Assembly (NCBI GenBank): GCA_045643285.1
Contig: JAZUKN010000057.1
Span: 1-64,000 of the forward strand
Reading direction: 5' to 3'
DNA: 64,000 bases
DNA from: UMGS1696 sp045643285
Lineage (GTDB): Bacteria; Bacillota; Clostridia; Oscillospirales; CAG-272
Shown: one piece after another, positions 1 through 7,732 of the stretch
How positions within the stretch are numbered: the stretch's first letter is position 1
How the letters are laid out: every line of letters begins with the position of its first letter
The notes under the pieces: model-generated
What the model was told of the DNA's origin: nothing
The model's database searches: none
What the model saw: only the letters and a program-made list of their open reading frames with translations
Made by a program: the position numbers and the translations under genes

Positions 1-1011
1 CTTATCAAGAAGAGCGGAGAGGCACTTCGAGAGGTTAGCTCTGGAGATGCCCTTTGTGTAGCCGCTCTGCAGTTCAGCCGGTACAAGACCTTCGGCGATT
101 GCTGCGTTTACTTCAGCTTCTGCCCAGGAAGACGGCTTTTCAGCGGGAGTTGTGGGCTGTTCGGGCTGTGTGGGTGTTGTAGCCTTGCCGCCTACGAGCT
201 TGAATGTGTTAGCTGTTGTTGTCTTTGAGTTTTCGGAGTTTGTGCCGCTTCCGTTTTCAGCCCATACGGTGATTCCGGGAACGCCTTCCTTTGTGTGATC
301 GAAGAAGTTACCCCATTCAAGCCAGCCAACGTATGCTTCGTTGTTCGGGTCTTCGTCGGAACCGTCCATTCTCAGCATGGAGAAGGAGAATACGTCATCA
401 GCCTTGAGAGCAGCGCCCTTAGCGTAACCCATGTCACGAGCGCCCATCTCGAACTTAACTACGAGAGTGTTTGTCTTTTCGTCGCCGTATACTACGCAAT
501 GTTCGTCAGCGAGATAAGAGCAGGAAACGGATTCGTCGTCAACGTCGAATGTTGCGCACCAGTCGATATCCTCGAATGATTCCTTTGTTGTGATGCCCCA
601 GTCGCCGTTGCAGTAAGAAATGTCAAATACTCCGGGAACGAGAGCCATCTGGATACCGTCACCCCACCATGCGTTCTGCTGACCTCTGAAGTCCGGGTCG
701 GGAGAAACGAAGCAGAGATACATAGCATCGTCAGTCCAGCATCCGTAAAGGTCGAAAGAAAGGTCCTGTTTTACCTTGCCGCCCTTTGCAGGGTTCTTAT
801 ACTGAGTGATACCTGCATTCTTGGAGCTTCCGTCGATGTGGATGATCTTTTCACCCCAGGAAGCGTCCGGAAGAGCAAACTCCATAGAAGGAGCAGTGTC
901 AGCGTGCGGAAGCTCAACTACTGTGCCATAGGGATCTTTTGCGTTTACCGAGATAGCAAGAGATGCAACGAGCATAACTGCTACCAGAGCAAGAGAAAGA
1001 AATCTTTTCAT
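1..1011 (-). CDS. Secreted CBM9/DOMON-like protein with SLH-like tail (3' part outside window)
   Basis: The reading frame starts at an ATG at 1011 with GGAGG just upstream and stays open to the window edge, giving 337 codons without a stop. The first ~24 residues (MKRFLSLALVAVMLVASLA...) form a Sec signal peptide. Residues ~35-240 resemble a CBM9/DOMON-like beta-sandwich, with a 'DLYGCWTDDAMYLCF' strand and a 'WWGDGIQMAL' motif typical of that fold. A Thr/Pro-rich linker follows. The last visible ~45 residues (SSWAEAEVNAAIAEGLVP...) look like the start of an SLH-like repeat common in clostridial surface proteins. The likely role is a cell-surface, sugar-binding or heme-domain-like protein; the substrate is unknown. 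It has its own strong promoter and reads away from the esterase-side gap. Confidence 0.75.
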   Translation of the reverse strand, partial: MKRFLSLALVAVMLVASLAISVNAKDPYGTVVELPHADTAPSMEFALPDASWGEKIIHIDGSSKNAGITQYKNPAKGGKVKQDLSFDLYGCWTDDAMYLCFVSPDPDFRGQQNAWWGDGIQMALVPGVFDISYCNGDWGITTKESFEDIDWCATFDVDDESVSCSYLADEHCVVYGDEKTNTLVVKFEMGARDMGYAKGAALKADDVFSFSMLRMDGSDEDPNNEAYVGWLEWGNFFDHTKEGVPGITVWAENGSGTNSENSKTTTANTFKLVGGKATTPTQPEQPTTPAEKPSSWAEAEVNAAIAEGLVPAELQSGYTKGISRANLSKCLSALLDK

Positions 1012-1115
1012 TTGTTTTTCCTCCATAAAAATATAGAACATTTTCCGCATTTGCGGATTTATTCGTGGAATCCGCGAGCCGAAAACAGGTCGGCAAGCGA
1101 ACTTACACCGTATAT

Positions 1116-1144
1116 ATTATATTGTATTTTTCGCTTTTTGTCAA
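1116..1144 (-). promoter_or_regulatory. Vegetative (sigma-A type) promoter for the secreted SLH-like protein
   Basis: On the minus strand, TTGACA (1144-1139) is followed by a 17-base spacer and TATAAT (1121-1116). This is a full consensus match about 105 bases before the start codon at 1011. Confidence 0.8.
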
Positions 1145-1245
1145 CTATTCAGATGATTTTCGGGATAATCGTCAAAAAATATATGCTTTTTAAACAAAAT
1201 TCTCACATTCTTTTTGGGCAGAATATCCGCCATTATTTACTTAAC

Positions 1246-2049
1246 TTAAATACCTTTGGACTCTCTGTATTTGCGAATGAAAGCGAAAATTTCCTCGATA
1301 TGCTTATTCCACCAAACCCAACCGTGCGTGCCCTCTGTTTCGGAGTATGTCACGTCGTAGCTGAGAGACGAGAGAAGCGCGCTCATTTTACGGTTGCCTT
1401 CGATGAGGAAGTCGTCTCTGCCGCACCACATATAGATGCTCGGCGTGGGCTTTCCCTCTTTTTTGACTCTTTCGGCGAGCGCGAAAACGTCGTTCTTCGA
1501 GCCGTCGTATTCATCGACCGGTCCGAAAACGTCCTCGAAGTAGTGGTCTTCGGGGTTATCGTTCGAGAGCCACTTCGTCTCAAACGATGCGGAGAACGGG
1601 ATGCAGACAGAATACTGTTCGGGATAGTTAAGCGCGAGAGACAGTGCGCCGTAGCCGCCCATAGAAATGCCGGCGATGTAGTTGTCTTCTCTCTTGTCGC
1701 TCATTCCGCGGAAGAAAGAGCGGCAGACGCGCGGCAGTTCTTCACCGATGAACGTGCGGTAATTCGAGCCGTGAGCCTCATTTGTGTACCAGCCGCGGTT
1801 CGTGCAGGGCATGACGACTGCTATGCCGTTCATTTCGGCGAAAAGCTCGATCGCGGTGCGGCGCGCCCATGTCGTATGGTCGTCGCTCAGCCCGTGGAGC
1901 AGATAAAGCGTCGGGTATGTTTCCCTGTCGAATTTCGATTCGTCGCATTCAACGCCGATGACGCCTCTCGCTCTCTGCGGGATGATAACGTTCATCGCGG
2001 CGTTCATTCCGAGCGCGTCGGAGAAAAAGTTAACTTCAAATAAAGCCAT
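1246..2049 (-). CDS. Esterase D / acetyl-esterase-like alpha/beta hydrolase
   Basis: This 267-residue protein belongs to the putative esterase (EstA / feruloyl esterase-like, PF00756) family of cytoplasmic carboxylesterases. The oxyanion-side 'LLHG' lies near residue 51. The nucleophile elbow G-I-S-M-G-G places the catalytic serine at ~129, an Asp is at 212/213 (CGRDD) and the catalytic His is at ~242 (EGTHGW). The order Ser-Asp-His and the length match the family. There is no signal peptide. The start ATG at 2049 has GGAGG six bases upstream. The gene is divergent from the next gene and reads toward the secreted protein. The natural substrate (acetylated sugar, formyl-glutathione-like ester or feruloyl ester) cannot be told from the sequence. 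Confidence 0.85.
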   Translation of the reverse strand: MALFEVNFFSDALGMNAAMNVIIPQRARGVIGVECDESKFDRETYPTLYLLHGLSDDHTTWARRTAIELFAEMNGIAVVMPCTNRGWYTNEAHGSNYRTFIGEELPRVCRSFFRGMSDKREDNYIAGISMGGYGALSLALNYPEQYSVCIPFSASFETKWLSNDNPEDHYFEDVFGPVDEYDGSKNDVFALAERVKKEGKPTPSIYMWCGRDDFLIEGNRKMSALLSSLSYDVTYSETEGTHGWVWWNKHIEEIFAFIRKYRESKGI

Positions 2050-2111
2050 AATGACCTCCGGATAATTGAGATGATTCTATTCTACCACGCCGCGGCGTTT
2101 TTGTAAATAGT

Positions 2112-2140
2112 TTGACAAAATGTTCGGCGGGGAGTATAAT
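2112..2140 (+). promoter_or_regulatory. Vegetative promoter upstream of the unrecognised 246-aa gene
   Basis: TTGACA (2112-2117), a 17-base spacer and TATAAT (2135-2140) give a perfect consensus about 50 bases before the start codon at 2189. Confidence 0.85.
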
Positions 2141-2188
2141 TTATGCGTTAAGAGAAATCGATCATCTTAAAGGGAGGACAGCCGGAAA

Positions 2189-2929
2189 ATGGACGTGAAC
2201 CGCGCGAGATTTTACAATATAATATACGACTCCTCCCTCTCCTCGCACGAGCGGTTCAACATCGGCACGTACAAGGAAAAGAAGCTCCATATAATGATGA
2301 AGAAGTATTTCGAGCCGGACGAGGACTATCACGAAGTGCCGACGAACGGATTCATCGCCGACATACGCCGTGACGGCATAATCACCGAGATCGAGACGAA
2401 CGGCTTTTCGGGACTCTCACCGAAGCTCGCGGCGTACCTGCCGGAATACCGCGTGAATCTCGTCTATCCTCTCGCGGCGAAGAAATACGTTTCGTGGATA
2501 GAACCGGAGAGCGGTGCTATCTCGTCGCGCCGTCCTTCCCCGAAGAAGCAGACCGCATACGATCTGCTGTTCGAGCTTGTACGCATCCTCGACTATGTAA
2601 AAAACGAAAACCTCACGTTCGTCGCACCGCTTCTCGAAATAGACGAATACAAGCTGCTCGACGGTTGGAGCCGTGACAAGAAGCGCGGCGCACACCGTTT
2701 CGAGCGGATCCCGACGGACATTTTCGACGTTGTGATACTCTCATCCGACGATGATTTCAGGCGTTATATCCCCGAAAACTGCACTGAGAATTTCACCGTA
2801 CGGGACTTTTCAAAAGGCGCAAAAATAACAGCCGACAGGACAAGAGCCATTCTGAAGGTGCTTGAAGCTCGCGGAGTAATCGAATTTGTCGGCAAAAAAG
2901 GCAGAGAGAAGATTTTTTCTCGCAAATGA
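2189..2929 (+). CDS. Uncharacterised protein, possible nuclease-fold domain plus winged helix
   Basis: I do not recognise this 246-residue protein by name. It is soluble, with no signal peptide or membrane segment. Residues ~20-110 hold 'NGFIADIRRDGIITEIETNGFS' and then 'VNLVYPLAAKKYVSWIEPE'. Acidic residues on adjacent strands followed by a lysine on the next strand recall a PD-(D/E)XK-like nuclease core, but this is inference only. Residues ~200-246 (KITADRTRAILKVLEARGVIEFVGKKGREKIF) look like a winged helix-turn-helix. The gene has a strong promoter and a GGAGG ribosome site 11 bases before its ATG. A second promoter precedes the next gene, so the two need not be cotranscribed. Alternatives are a DNA-binding regulator or an RNA-processing factor. 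Confidence 0.6.
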   Translation: MDVNRARFYNIIYDSSLSSHERFNIGTYKEKKLHIMMKKYFEPDEDYHEVPTNGFIADIRRDGIITEIETNGFSGLSPKLAAYLPEYRVNLVYPLAAKKYVSWIEPESGAISSRRPSPKKQTAYDLLFELVRILDYVKNENLTFVAPLLEIDEYKLLDGWSRDKKRGAHRFERIPTDIFDVVILSSDDDFRRYIPENCTENFTVRDFSKGAKITADRTRAILKVLEARGVIEFVGKKGREKIFSRK

Positions 2930-2942
2930 GCGCGTCCGCCAC

Positions 2943-2971
2943 TTGCAAAAACGCGCATTTTCGGTTATAAT
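2943..2971 (+). promoter_or_regulatory. Probable promoter for the XpaC-like gene
   Basis: TTGCAA (2943-2948), a 17-base spacer and TATAAT (2966-2971) lie 35 bases before the start at 3006. The -35 has one mismatch from consensus. Confidence 0.6.
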
Positions 2972-3005
2972 ATATGAATGATAAAATATGATCAGGGAGA
3001 CGCAC

Positions 3006-4202
3006 ATGGCGGGGAAAAGAAACAGCTTCAATTTTGATGTTCCCTTGTGGGGAATAATCGGCGCGTGGATAGTCATGCCACCGGTCGGTGCGATAATGAC
3101 CGTGCTGCGTATCGTCTCCGAAATATACAAGAACAGTGACCGGTCGGAGGAGTTCAGCGCCGCAAAAGCACGCGAGGAGCTTGAAAAAAAGATCAACCAG
3201 ACAAAAGAATCGGCTGAAAAGGCCGCACAGCCGAAGAAAAAGAAAAAATCAAGCAAAAAATCCGATTCCTCGGCAGGCACAAAATTTGTCGGTATTCTCT
3301 TGCTCATACTCGCGGCGGCATTTCTGATTCTGGCGGCAAGCTCACCGGAAACGGTTTTCACATCCGTCGGTACAATAGTCAGGTCGGCTCTGATGGTCGC
3401 AGTTCCGACGGGTCTCGGTATTCTGTTTCTCGCGCTCTCCGGAAAAGGAAAGAGTAAACGGGAAGTGCGGTTCTCGCGCATAAGGGTGCTGATAGGGAAA
3501 AACGACAGCTACAATCTCGTAAAGCTCGCATCTGCTTCCGGCACAAGCGTCAACCGCATCAGAAAAGACGTACAACGGATGATAAACGACGGCGAATTCG
3601 GCAAGGAAGCGTACATCGACCTCGGCACGAACAACTTCATGCGTTTCCCGTCGGCAGTTCCCGATACGGCGACTTACGACTACAAAAAATCGCGCGGCAG
3701 TACATTCGGCTCGAAAAAGACCGACACGGTACTCGACGATCTCGGCCCGGCAGAAAACAAGGAAGACTTCAAAAAGATCATACTTGAAATACGCCGCCTG
3801 AACGACGAAATAGCGGACGAGGCAGTCTCCGAGAGGATCTACAGGATAGAAGAACACACGCGGAACATCTTCGACTATGTTTCCGATCATCCGGAGTCGA
3901 TGCCGCAGATCCGTTCGTTCATGAATTACTACCTCCCGACGACCTTAAAGCTGCTTGAGTCTTACAGCAGGATAGAAAGAGTCGGAGTTGCCGGCGAAAA
4001 TATGAAAAAGTCGAAGAAGGATATAGAAGCGACACTTGACTTGCTCGTCAAGGCATTTGAGATGCAGCTCGACTGTCTGTTTTCGTCGGAGTCAATGGAT
4101 ATTTCGTCGGACATCAGCGTGCTTGAGGCGATGATATCGAAGGACGGGCTGAACGGGAAGAAAGACTTCGATCTCGGAGGAATGCAGGCGAAGGAAAAGT
4201 AA
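3006..4202 (+). CDS. XpaC-like membrane protein (5-bromo-4-chloroindolyl phosphate hydrolysis family)
   Basis: The protein has 398 residues when started at ATG 3006, which has AGGGAG six bases upstream; an earlier in-frame ATG at 2988 has no ribosome site. It begins with a short hydrophobic segment (~10-30). A Lys-rich region (~60-95) follows, then two close membrane helices (~95-145). Next is a winged-helix-like stretch ('SYNLVKLASASGTSVNRIRKDV...') and a C-terminal helical domain (~240-370). That helical domain matches the XpaC family by its 'ILEIRRLNDEIADEAVSERIYRIEE' and 'YYLPTTLKLLESY' segments. XpaC proteins are often linked to TelA-like proteins and toxic-anion or envelope stress, but no TelA gene is adjacent here. 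The molecular function is unknown. Confidence 0.75.
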   Translation: MAGKRNSFNFDVPLWGIIGAWIVMPPVGAIMTVLRIVSEIYKNSDRSEEFSAAKAREELEKKINQTKESAEKAAQPKKKKKSSKKSDSSAGTKFVGILLLILAAAFLILAASSPETVFTSVGTIVRSALMVAVPTGLGILFLALSGKGKSKREVRFSRIRVLIGKNDSYNLVKLASASGTSVNRIRKDVQRMINDGEFGKEAYIDLGTNNFMRFPSAVPDTATYDYKKSRGSTFGSKKTDTVLDDLGPAENKEDFKKIILEIRRLNDEIADEAVSERIYRIEEHTRNIFDYVSDHPESMPQIRSFMNYYLPTTLKLLESYSRIERVGVAGENMKKSKKDIEATLDLLVKAFEMQLDCLFSSESMDISSDISVLEAMISKDGLNGKKDFDLGGMQAKEK

Positions 4203-4250
4203 CCCTGCGCGGCGTGCAAGCCTCGATTTTCTTAAACTTTCACAATTATC

Positions 4251-4286
4251 ACGACGTAAGGAAAAAAACGACTTACGTCGTTTTTG
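4251..4286 (+). terminator. Hairpin terminator after the XpaC-like gene (also the left end of a repeat element)
   Basis: ACGACGTAAG (4251-4260) pairs with CTTACGTCGT (4272-4281) and is followed by a run of T. The same hairpin matches the terminal hairpin of the dispersed repeat family, so the element may have supplied the terminator. Confidence 0.65.
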
Positions 4287-4483
4287 ATTTATTCTTTTTC
4301 CGCTACGCGCGGGGCGGGCAGGCGGTTTATTCATCCAAACCGTACGTTTTGCGGCAGATTTGTCCTACGCGGACGGCGCACAAGCCGGTATTCGACTTCG
4401 TCGAAACCGACGCGACGCTCTTGTGCGCCTGTCGCGCGTAGCGACAAAAGTAGAATTTGGAAACACGAAGTGTTTTCTACCTT
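4258..4483. repeat. MITE-like dispersed element, copy 1
   Basis: The left end AAGGAAAAAAACG...CGTCGTTTTT and the right end GAAACAC-gaa-GTGTTTTCTACCTT are hairpins and inverted repeats of each other in plan. Between them lie 'TCCAAACCGTACGTTTTG', 'GTCCTACGCGGACGGCGCACAAG' and 'CGACGCTCTTGTGCGCC', which recur in the copies at 25612, 30726, 34242 and 54993. No coding capacity was seen. Confidence 0.7.
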
Positions 4484-4484
4484 A

Positions 4485-4545
4485 CAACAATCCTTCCGTC
4501 ACGACAAGTCGTGCCACCTCCCTTTACTCAAGGGAGGCAGATTTC
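4485..4545. repeat. Paired-hairpin repeat (second family), copy 1
   Basis: Two adjacent small hairpins: CGTCACGACAAGTCGTG and CCTCCCTTTACTCAAGGGAGG, followed by 'CAGATTTCAAGG'. The same layout occurs at 11276-11336 inside the atp operon. Confidence 0.65.
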
Positions 4546-4549
4546 AAGG

Positions 4550-4615
4550 CGTTCGTATGATTTGTAGCCGTGAGGTTTGCCTGAATCCGCGGGACGTCGT
4601 GGGCGCCATCCCCTA
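4550..4615. repeat. GC-rich palindromic repeat remnant (third family, reverse orientation)
   Basis: 'GTGAGGTTTGCCTGAATCCGCGGGACGTC...CCCCTACC' is the reverse complement of the unit at 34071-34158. No gene is seen in 4203-4676; it holds only repeats and terminators. Confidence 0.55.
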
Positions 4616-4636
4616 CCAAGATGTTATATAAAAAAA

Positions 4637-4663
4637 CGTGAGTACGTTTTTCCCGTACTCACG
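4637..4663 (-). terminator. Rho-independent terminator of pfkA
   Basis: CGTGAGTACG (4637-4646) pairs with CGTACTCACG (4654-4663). On the minus strand the stem is followed by a run of T (A-run at 4629-4636 on the plus strand). The stem sequence is nearly identical to that of the terminator at 13145-13178. Confidence 0.85.
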
Positions 4664-4676
4664 GTTTTCTCTGTTT

Positions 4677-5777
4677 TCAGTTTGCAAGCTCGTTGAACAT
4701 CGCGTATGTCTCAGCGAACGTCTTCTTCTTTTCTTCGATTATCTTGTCCATTTCTGCAAGCTCTTCCGCCGTAAACTTGTCTGTCATACCCGGCTTGAGC
4801 GTGCCTTTGTACTTTCTGTCGAGTACCTGGGACCACTGGATGCCGCAGGTGTCGATCTTGCCGTCCTTCTCGATCACGATGAGGTCGGAGTGTCCGGCGA
4901 GGATCTCTTCAACCGCGCGAACGCCCATTTCGGTAGCCGTTACTCTGTCCTTGAGTGTCGGTGTACCACCGCGGACTATGTGCATCATATTGACGTACTT
5001 CGTCTCTACCCACAGTCTGTCGTTGCCTTCCTTTTCGGAAAGCTCCTTCGTCGTGTCGTTGATGCGCTTCTTGAGGTTTTCTCCGAGTCCCGGGAACGCT
5101 TCGGATACGATGATGAGGAAGCTGCGCTTGCCTTCTCTGCGGAGGCGGATGATCTTTTCAACACAGGCGTCTTCGTCAAACGGGCATTCGGGAATGACGC
5201 ACGCAACTGCACCCGAAGCGATTGCGGTGTTGATCGTGATGTCGCCGGCACCGCGTCCCATAACTTCTACGATATTGCATCTCGCGTGAGATTCGCAGGT
5301 GTCGCGGAGGCGGTCAACATCGTCGATGACTGTCTGCATTGCGGTATTGAAGCCGATAGTATAGTCGGACGCAGTAATGTCGTTGTCGATAGAGCCGGGT
5401 ATGCCGATCGTCGGGATGCCGCGGGAGGAAAGGTCCGTAGCTCCGCGGAACGTGCCGTCCCCGCCGATAGCGATGATACCGTCGATACCGTGCTTCTTTA
5501 TCGTTTCGATAGCCTTCTGCATTCCGGCTTCTTCCTTGAATTCAAGGCATCTGTCAGAGTAGAGGAACGTACCGGAGAGATTGATCTTATTCGATACGTC
5601 ACGGTTCGAGAGATCGACTATCTCGTCGTGGATGAGTCCTCTGTAGCCGCCTACTATGCCGACCACTTCGATTCCGCGTGCTCTTGCGCTTCTTACAACT
5701 GCTCTTACTGCGGCGTTCATTCCGGGAGCGTCGCCGCCGGACGTGAGAACACCGATTTTTCTGAATGTCTGTGCCAT
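4677..5777 (-). CDS. pfkA: ATP-dependent 6-phosphofructokinase
   Basis: This 366-residue cytoplasmic enzyme phosphorylates fructose 6-phosphate to fructose 1,6-bisphosphate in glycolysis. It has 'LTSGGDAPGMNAAVR' at ~11-25, the GGDGT motif at 105-109 and the catalytic 'PGSIDND' near 127-133. It also has 'VMGRGAGD' and the substrate-binding 'RGGTPTLKDRV'. Gly rather than Asp at ~108 marks the ATP-using rather than the pyrophosphate-using subgroup. It is longer than the ~320-residue Bacillus enzyme, with a C-terminal extension, and several motifs are variants (PGSIDND for PGTIDND, MGRGAG for MGRHCG). It is a single gene with its own promoter and terminator, divergent from the ATP synthase operon. 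Confidence 0.93.
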   Translation of the reverse strand: MAQTFRKIGVLTSGGDAPGMNAAVRAVVRSARARGIEVVGIVGGYRGLIHDEIVDLSNRDVSNKINLSGTFLYSDRCLEFKEEAGMQKAIETIKKHGIDGIIAIGGDGTFRGATDLSSRGIPTIGIPGSIDNDITASDYTIGFNTAMQTVIDDVDRLRDTCESHARCNIVEVMGRGAGDITINTAIASGAVACVIPECPFDEDACVEKIIRLRREGKRSFLIIVSEAFPGLGENLKKRINDTTKELSEKEGNDRLWVETKYVNMMHIVRGGTPTLKDRVTATEMGVRAVEEILAGHSDLIVIEKDGKIDTCGIQWSQVLDRKYKGTLKPGMTDKFTAEELAEMDKIIEEKKKTFAETYAMFNELAN

Positions 5778-5818
5778 ATTCTGTAATTCCTTTCGGTAGA
5801 TATTGTTTTCACGGGAAT

Positions 5819-5847
5819 ATTATACTTCAATTCGGTGAAAAAATCAA
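5819..5847 (-). promoter_or_regulatory. pfkA promoter
   Basis: On the minus strand, TTGATT (5847-5842), a 17-base spacer and TATAAT (5824-5819), about 42 bases before the pfkA start. Confidence 0.7.
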
Positions 5848-5942
5848 TAGAACTTTATTCGATTGTGAATCAAGTATCGGAGAAATATACAAAAATAATA
5901 CGGGAAATACGCTTTTTGTGAGCAAAAACATTGCCCGAAACC

Positions 5943-5971
5943 TTGAAAACAGAGAAAAAATGTGATATACT
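5943..5971 (+). promoter_or_regulatory. ATP synthase operon promoter
   Basis: TTGAAA (5943-5948), a 17-base spacer and TATACT (5966-5971), about 60 bases before the first gene of the atp operon. Confidence 0.7.
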
Positions 5972-6034
5972 ATTAAGTGATAATGTGGAAAAAATGTACA
6001 CATCTTCCAAAACACCGTTTCCGCAGAGGTAACA

Positions 6035-6601
6035 ATGAAACTTGAACCCGAAGTCCGCAAAACAATAAAGCTCATGCTGATCGGCTGTGCGGTGTGCGCC
6101 GTCCTCGTTTTCGCAGGATTCTGCATATTCGACCGCTTCTCACTTCCGACGCTTTTCGGTTCGGTCGTGGGGTATCTGCTCGCAGTCGGGAACTTCTACT
6201 TCATGTCAGTCGGGATGACTATCGCCCTTGACACCGGAGAAGAACTGGCGGCAAAGAAAAAACTCCGCGTCTCGTATATACTCCGCACCGTCGTGATCCT
6301 CGGCGTACTTGCCGGCGCGATAGTGCTTTCGATGAAAACCGGAATCATAAACTGGATACCGGTTGCGGCAGGCGTGTTCTATGTAAGAATAGTCATCGCC
6401 GCAAAGAGCGTTATCGACTACTATAAACTGAAGAAAAATCCCGAACCGATCCCCGAAACCTCCGATGTCCCGGAAGAGGACGAAGAAGAGGAAGAGGACG
6501 GATTCGAGAAGTTCGTCTCGCATTTTGCCCGCGGTCCCGTTCCAGGATCTGACGTGAAATCGGACGAAAAAACCGAAGAAAAAGAAAGTAACAATAAATA
6601 A
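6035..6601 (+). CDS. atpI: ATP synthase subunit I-like membrane protein
   Basis: This 188-residue protein has about four membrane helices (roughly residues 12-32, 38-60, 80-100 and 105-125). An acidic, probably disordered cytoplasmic tail follows (a run of Asp/Glu at ~146-155, ending rich in Lys/Glu). Size, topology and position directly before atpB fit the ATP synthase I / AtpI family, which assists c-ring assembly and has been linked to Mg2+ or Na+ handling. The acidic tail is longer than usual. The stop is 11 bases before the atpB start, so it is the first gene of the operon. Sequence conservation in this family is low, so the call leans on context. Confidence 0.75.
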   Translation: MKLEPEVRKTIKLMLIGCAVCAVLVFAGFCIFDRFSLPTLFGSVVGYLLAVGNFYFMSVGMTIALDTGEELAAKKKLRVSYILRTVVILGVLAGAIVLSMKTGIINWIPVAAGVFYVRIVIAAKSVIDYYKLKKNPEPIPETSDVPEEDEEEEEDGFEKFVSHFARGPVPGSDVKSDEKTEEKESNNK

Positions 6602-6612
6602 TCGGAGCAGTC

Positions 6613-7359
6613 ATGGACAACATCAACATAACAGGCGCGAAAATACTGTACGAGATACCCGTGCTCGGCGGAATAAAGATAACCGAGACGCAGGTCAACT
6701 CCGTTATAGTAATTCTGATAATCACCGCGCTTTGCCTGTTTCTGACGCACAATCTCAAAGTCAGACCGACGTCAAAACGGCAGATCGTCGCCGAGTGGAT
6801 AGTCGAAAAGGCGACGAATCTCGTAAGCACCAATATGGGTGCGGAGTTTGCGAAGGGCTACACGCCGTTCATCTGCGCTCTGCTCTCTCTCTCCGCGCTC
6901 TCTTCCCTGCTCTCGCTTGTCGGGCTTTATCCTCCGACGTCCGACCTCAACACTATCGCAGGCTGGGCGCTCCTCGTATTCGGACTGATAACGTTCTATA
7001 AGATAAAAACGGGCGGCTTCGGCGGCTACCTCAAGGGATTCACCGAGCCGATATTCGTGCTTACCCCGTTCAACATTCTATCGGAGATCGCAACGCCTAT
7101 TTCGATGACATTCCGTCACTTCGGAAACATCATTTCGGGTACCGTAATTTCGACGCTCGTCTATGCCGCTCTCGCCGGTGCGTCAAATCTGCTGCTCGGC
7201 TGGCTTCCGGGAATATTCGGAAAGATACCGTTCCTACAGGTCGGTATCCCGGCAGTGCTGTCTATCTACTTCGACGTCTTCTCTTCTCTTATGCAGGCGT
7301 TCATCTTCTCAATGCTCACTATGCTGTACATCGCCAATGCCGCAAAGAGCGACGAATGA
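6613..7359 (+). CDS. atpB: F-type ATP synthase subunit a
   Basis: This 248-residue integral membrane subunit forms the two ion half-channels next to the c-ring. Five to six hydrophobic helices are visible. The helix with the essential arginine reads 'SMTFRHFGNIISG', with Arg at ~164. A C-terminal 'FDVFSSLMQAFIFSMLTMLYI' helix follows, as in the family. The length fits the normal ~225-270. The ion used should match the c subunit, whose motif is of the sodium type. Confidence 0.95.
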   Translation: MDNINITGAKILYEIPVLGGIKITETQVNSVIVILIITALCLFLTHNLKVRPTSKRQIVAEWIVEKATNLVSTNMGAEFAKGYTPFICALLSLSALSSLLSLVGLYPPTSDLNTIAGWALLVFGLITFYKIKTGGFGGYLKGFTEPIFVLTPFNILSEIATPISMTFRHFGNIISGTVISTLVYAALAGASNLLLGWLPGIFGKIPFLQVGIPAVLSIYFDVFSSLMQAFIFSMLTMLYIANAAKSDE

Positions 7360-7411
7360 TACGGCTGTGATATAAAAAAAGAAAAAATAATTTTTACAGG
7401 AGAATACAACC

Positions 7412-7705
7412 ATGAACGAAGAACTCGTACAACTCGCAAGTGCAAAAGCCACAATTTTACAGGGATGTGCAATCGGTGCAGGTCTCGCGCTTATCGCAGG
7501 TATCGGCCCCGGTATCGGTGAAGGCTACGCAGTAGGTAAAGCCTGCGAAGCAATAGGCCGTCAGCCTGAATGCAAAGGCTCCGTTACATCCACGATGCTT
7601 CTCGGATGCGCTATCGCAGAAACGACAGGTATTTACGGTTTCGTAACAGGTCTTCTGCTCATCTTCCTCGCACCCGGTCTCTTTATCAATCGTCTCACAA
7701 AATAA
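7412..7705 (+). CDS. atpE: F-type ATP synthase subunit c, sodium-type two-carboxylate site
   Basis: This 97-residue two-helix proteolipid forms the rotor ring. Helix 1 has 'GIGPGIGEGYAVGKA', the polar loop has 'RQPE' and helix 2 has 'LGCAIAETTGIYGF'. The ion-carrying carboxylate is Glu70, followed by Thr71 and Thr72. The position equivalent to Gln32 of the Ilyobacter tartaricus Na+ c-ring is Glu37 here. Glu at both places with a hydroxyl residue after the second resembles the two-carboxylate Na+ site described in Fusobacterium nucleatum. Na+ coupling is therefore inferred but untested. About 50 bases separate it from atpB, and a good GGAG site precedes the ATG. Confidence 0.95.
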   Translation: MNEELVQLASAKATILQGCAIGAGLALIAGIGPGIGEGYAVGKACEAIGRQPECKGSVTSTMLLGCAIAETTGIYGFVTGLLLIFLAPGLFINRLTK

Positions 7706-7732
7706 AAAACCTATCCTATCCGGAGATACAAA

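Noticed and set aside
838..2043. Long plus-strand open frame (401 codons) opposite the esterase gene
   Set aside because: It lies antisense to a gene with an intact catalytic triad, good ribosome site and normal codon use; the opposite frame has no recognisable domain.
4638..5786. Plus-strand open frame (382 codons) over pfkA
   Set aside because: Antisense shadow of pfkA, which has all kinase motifs, its own promoter and its terminator.
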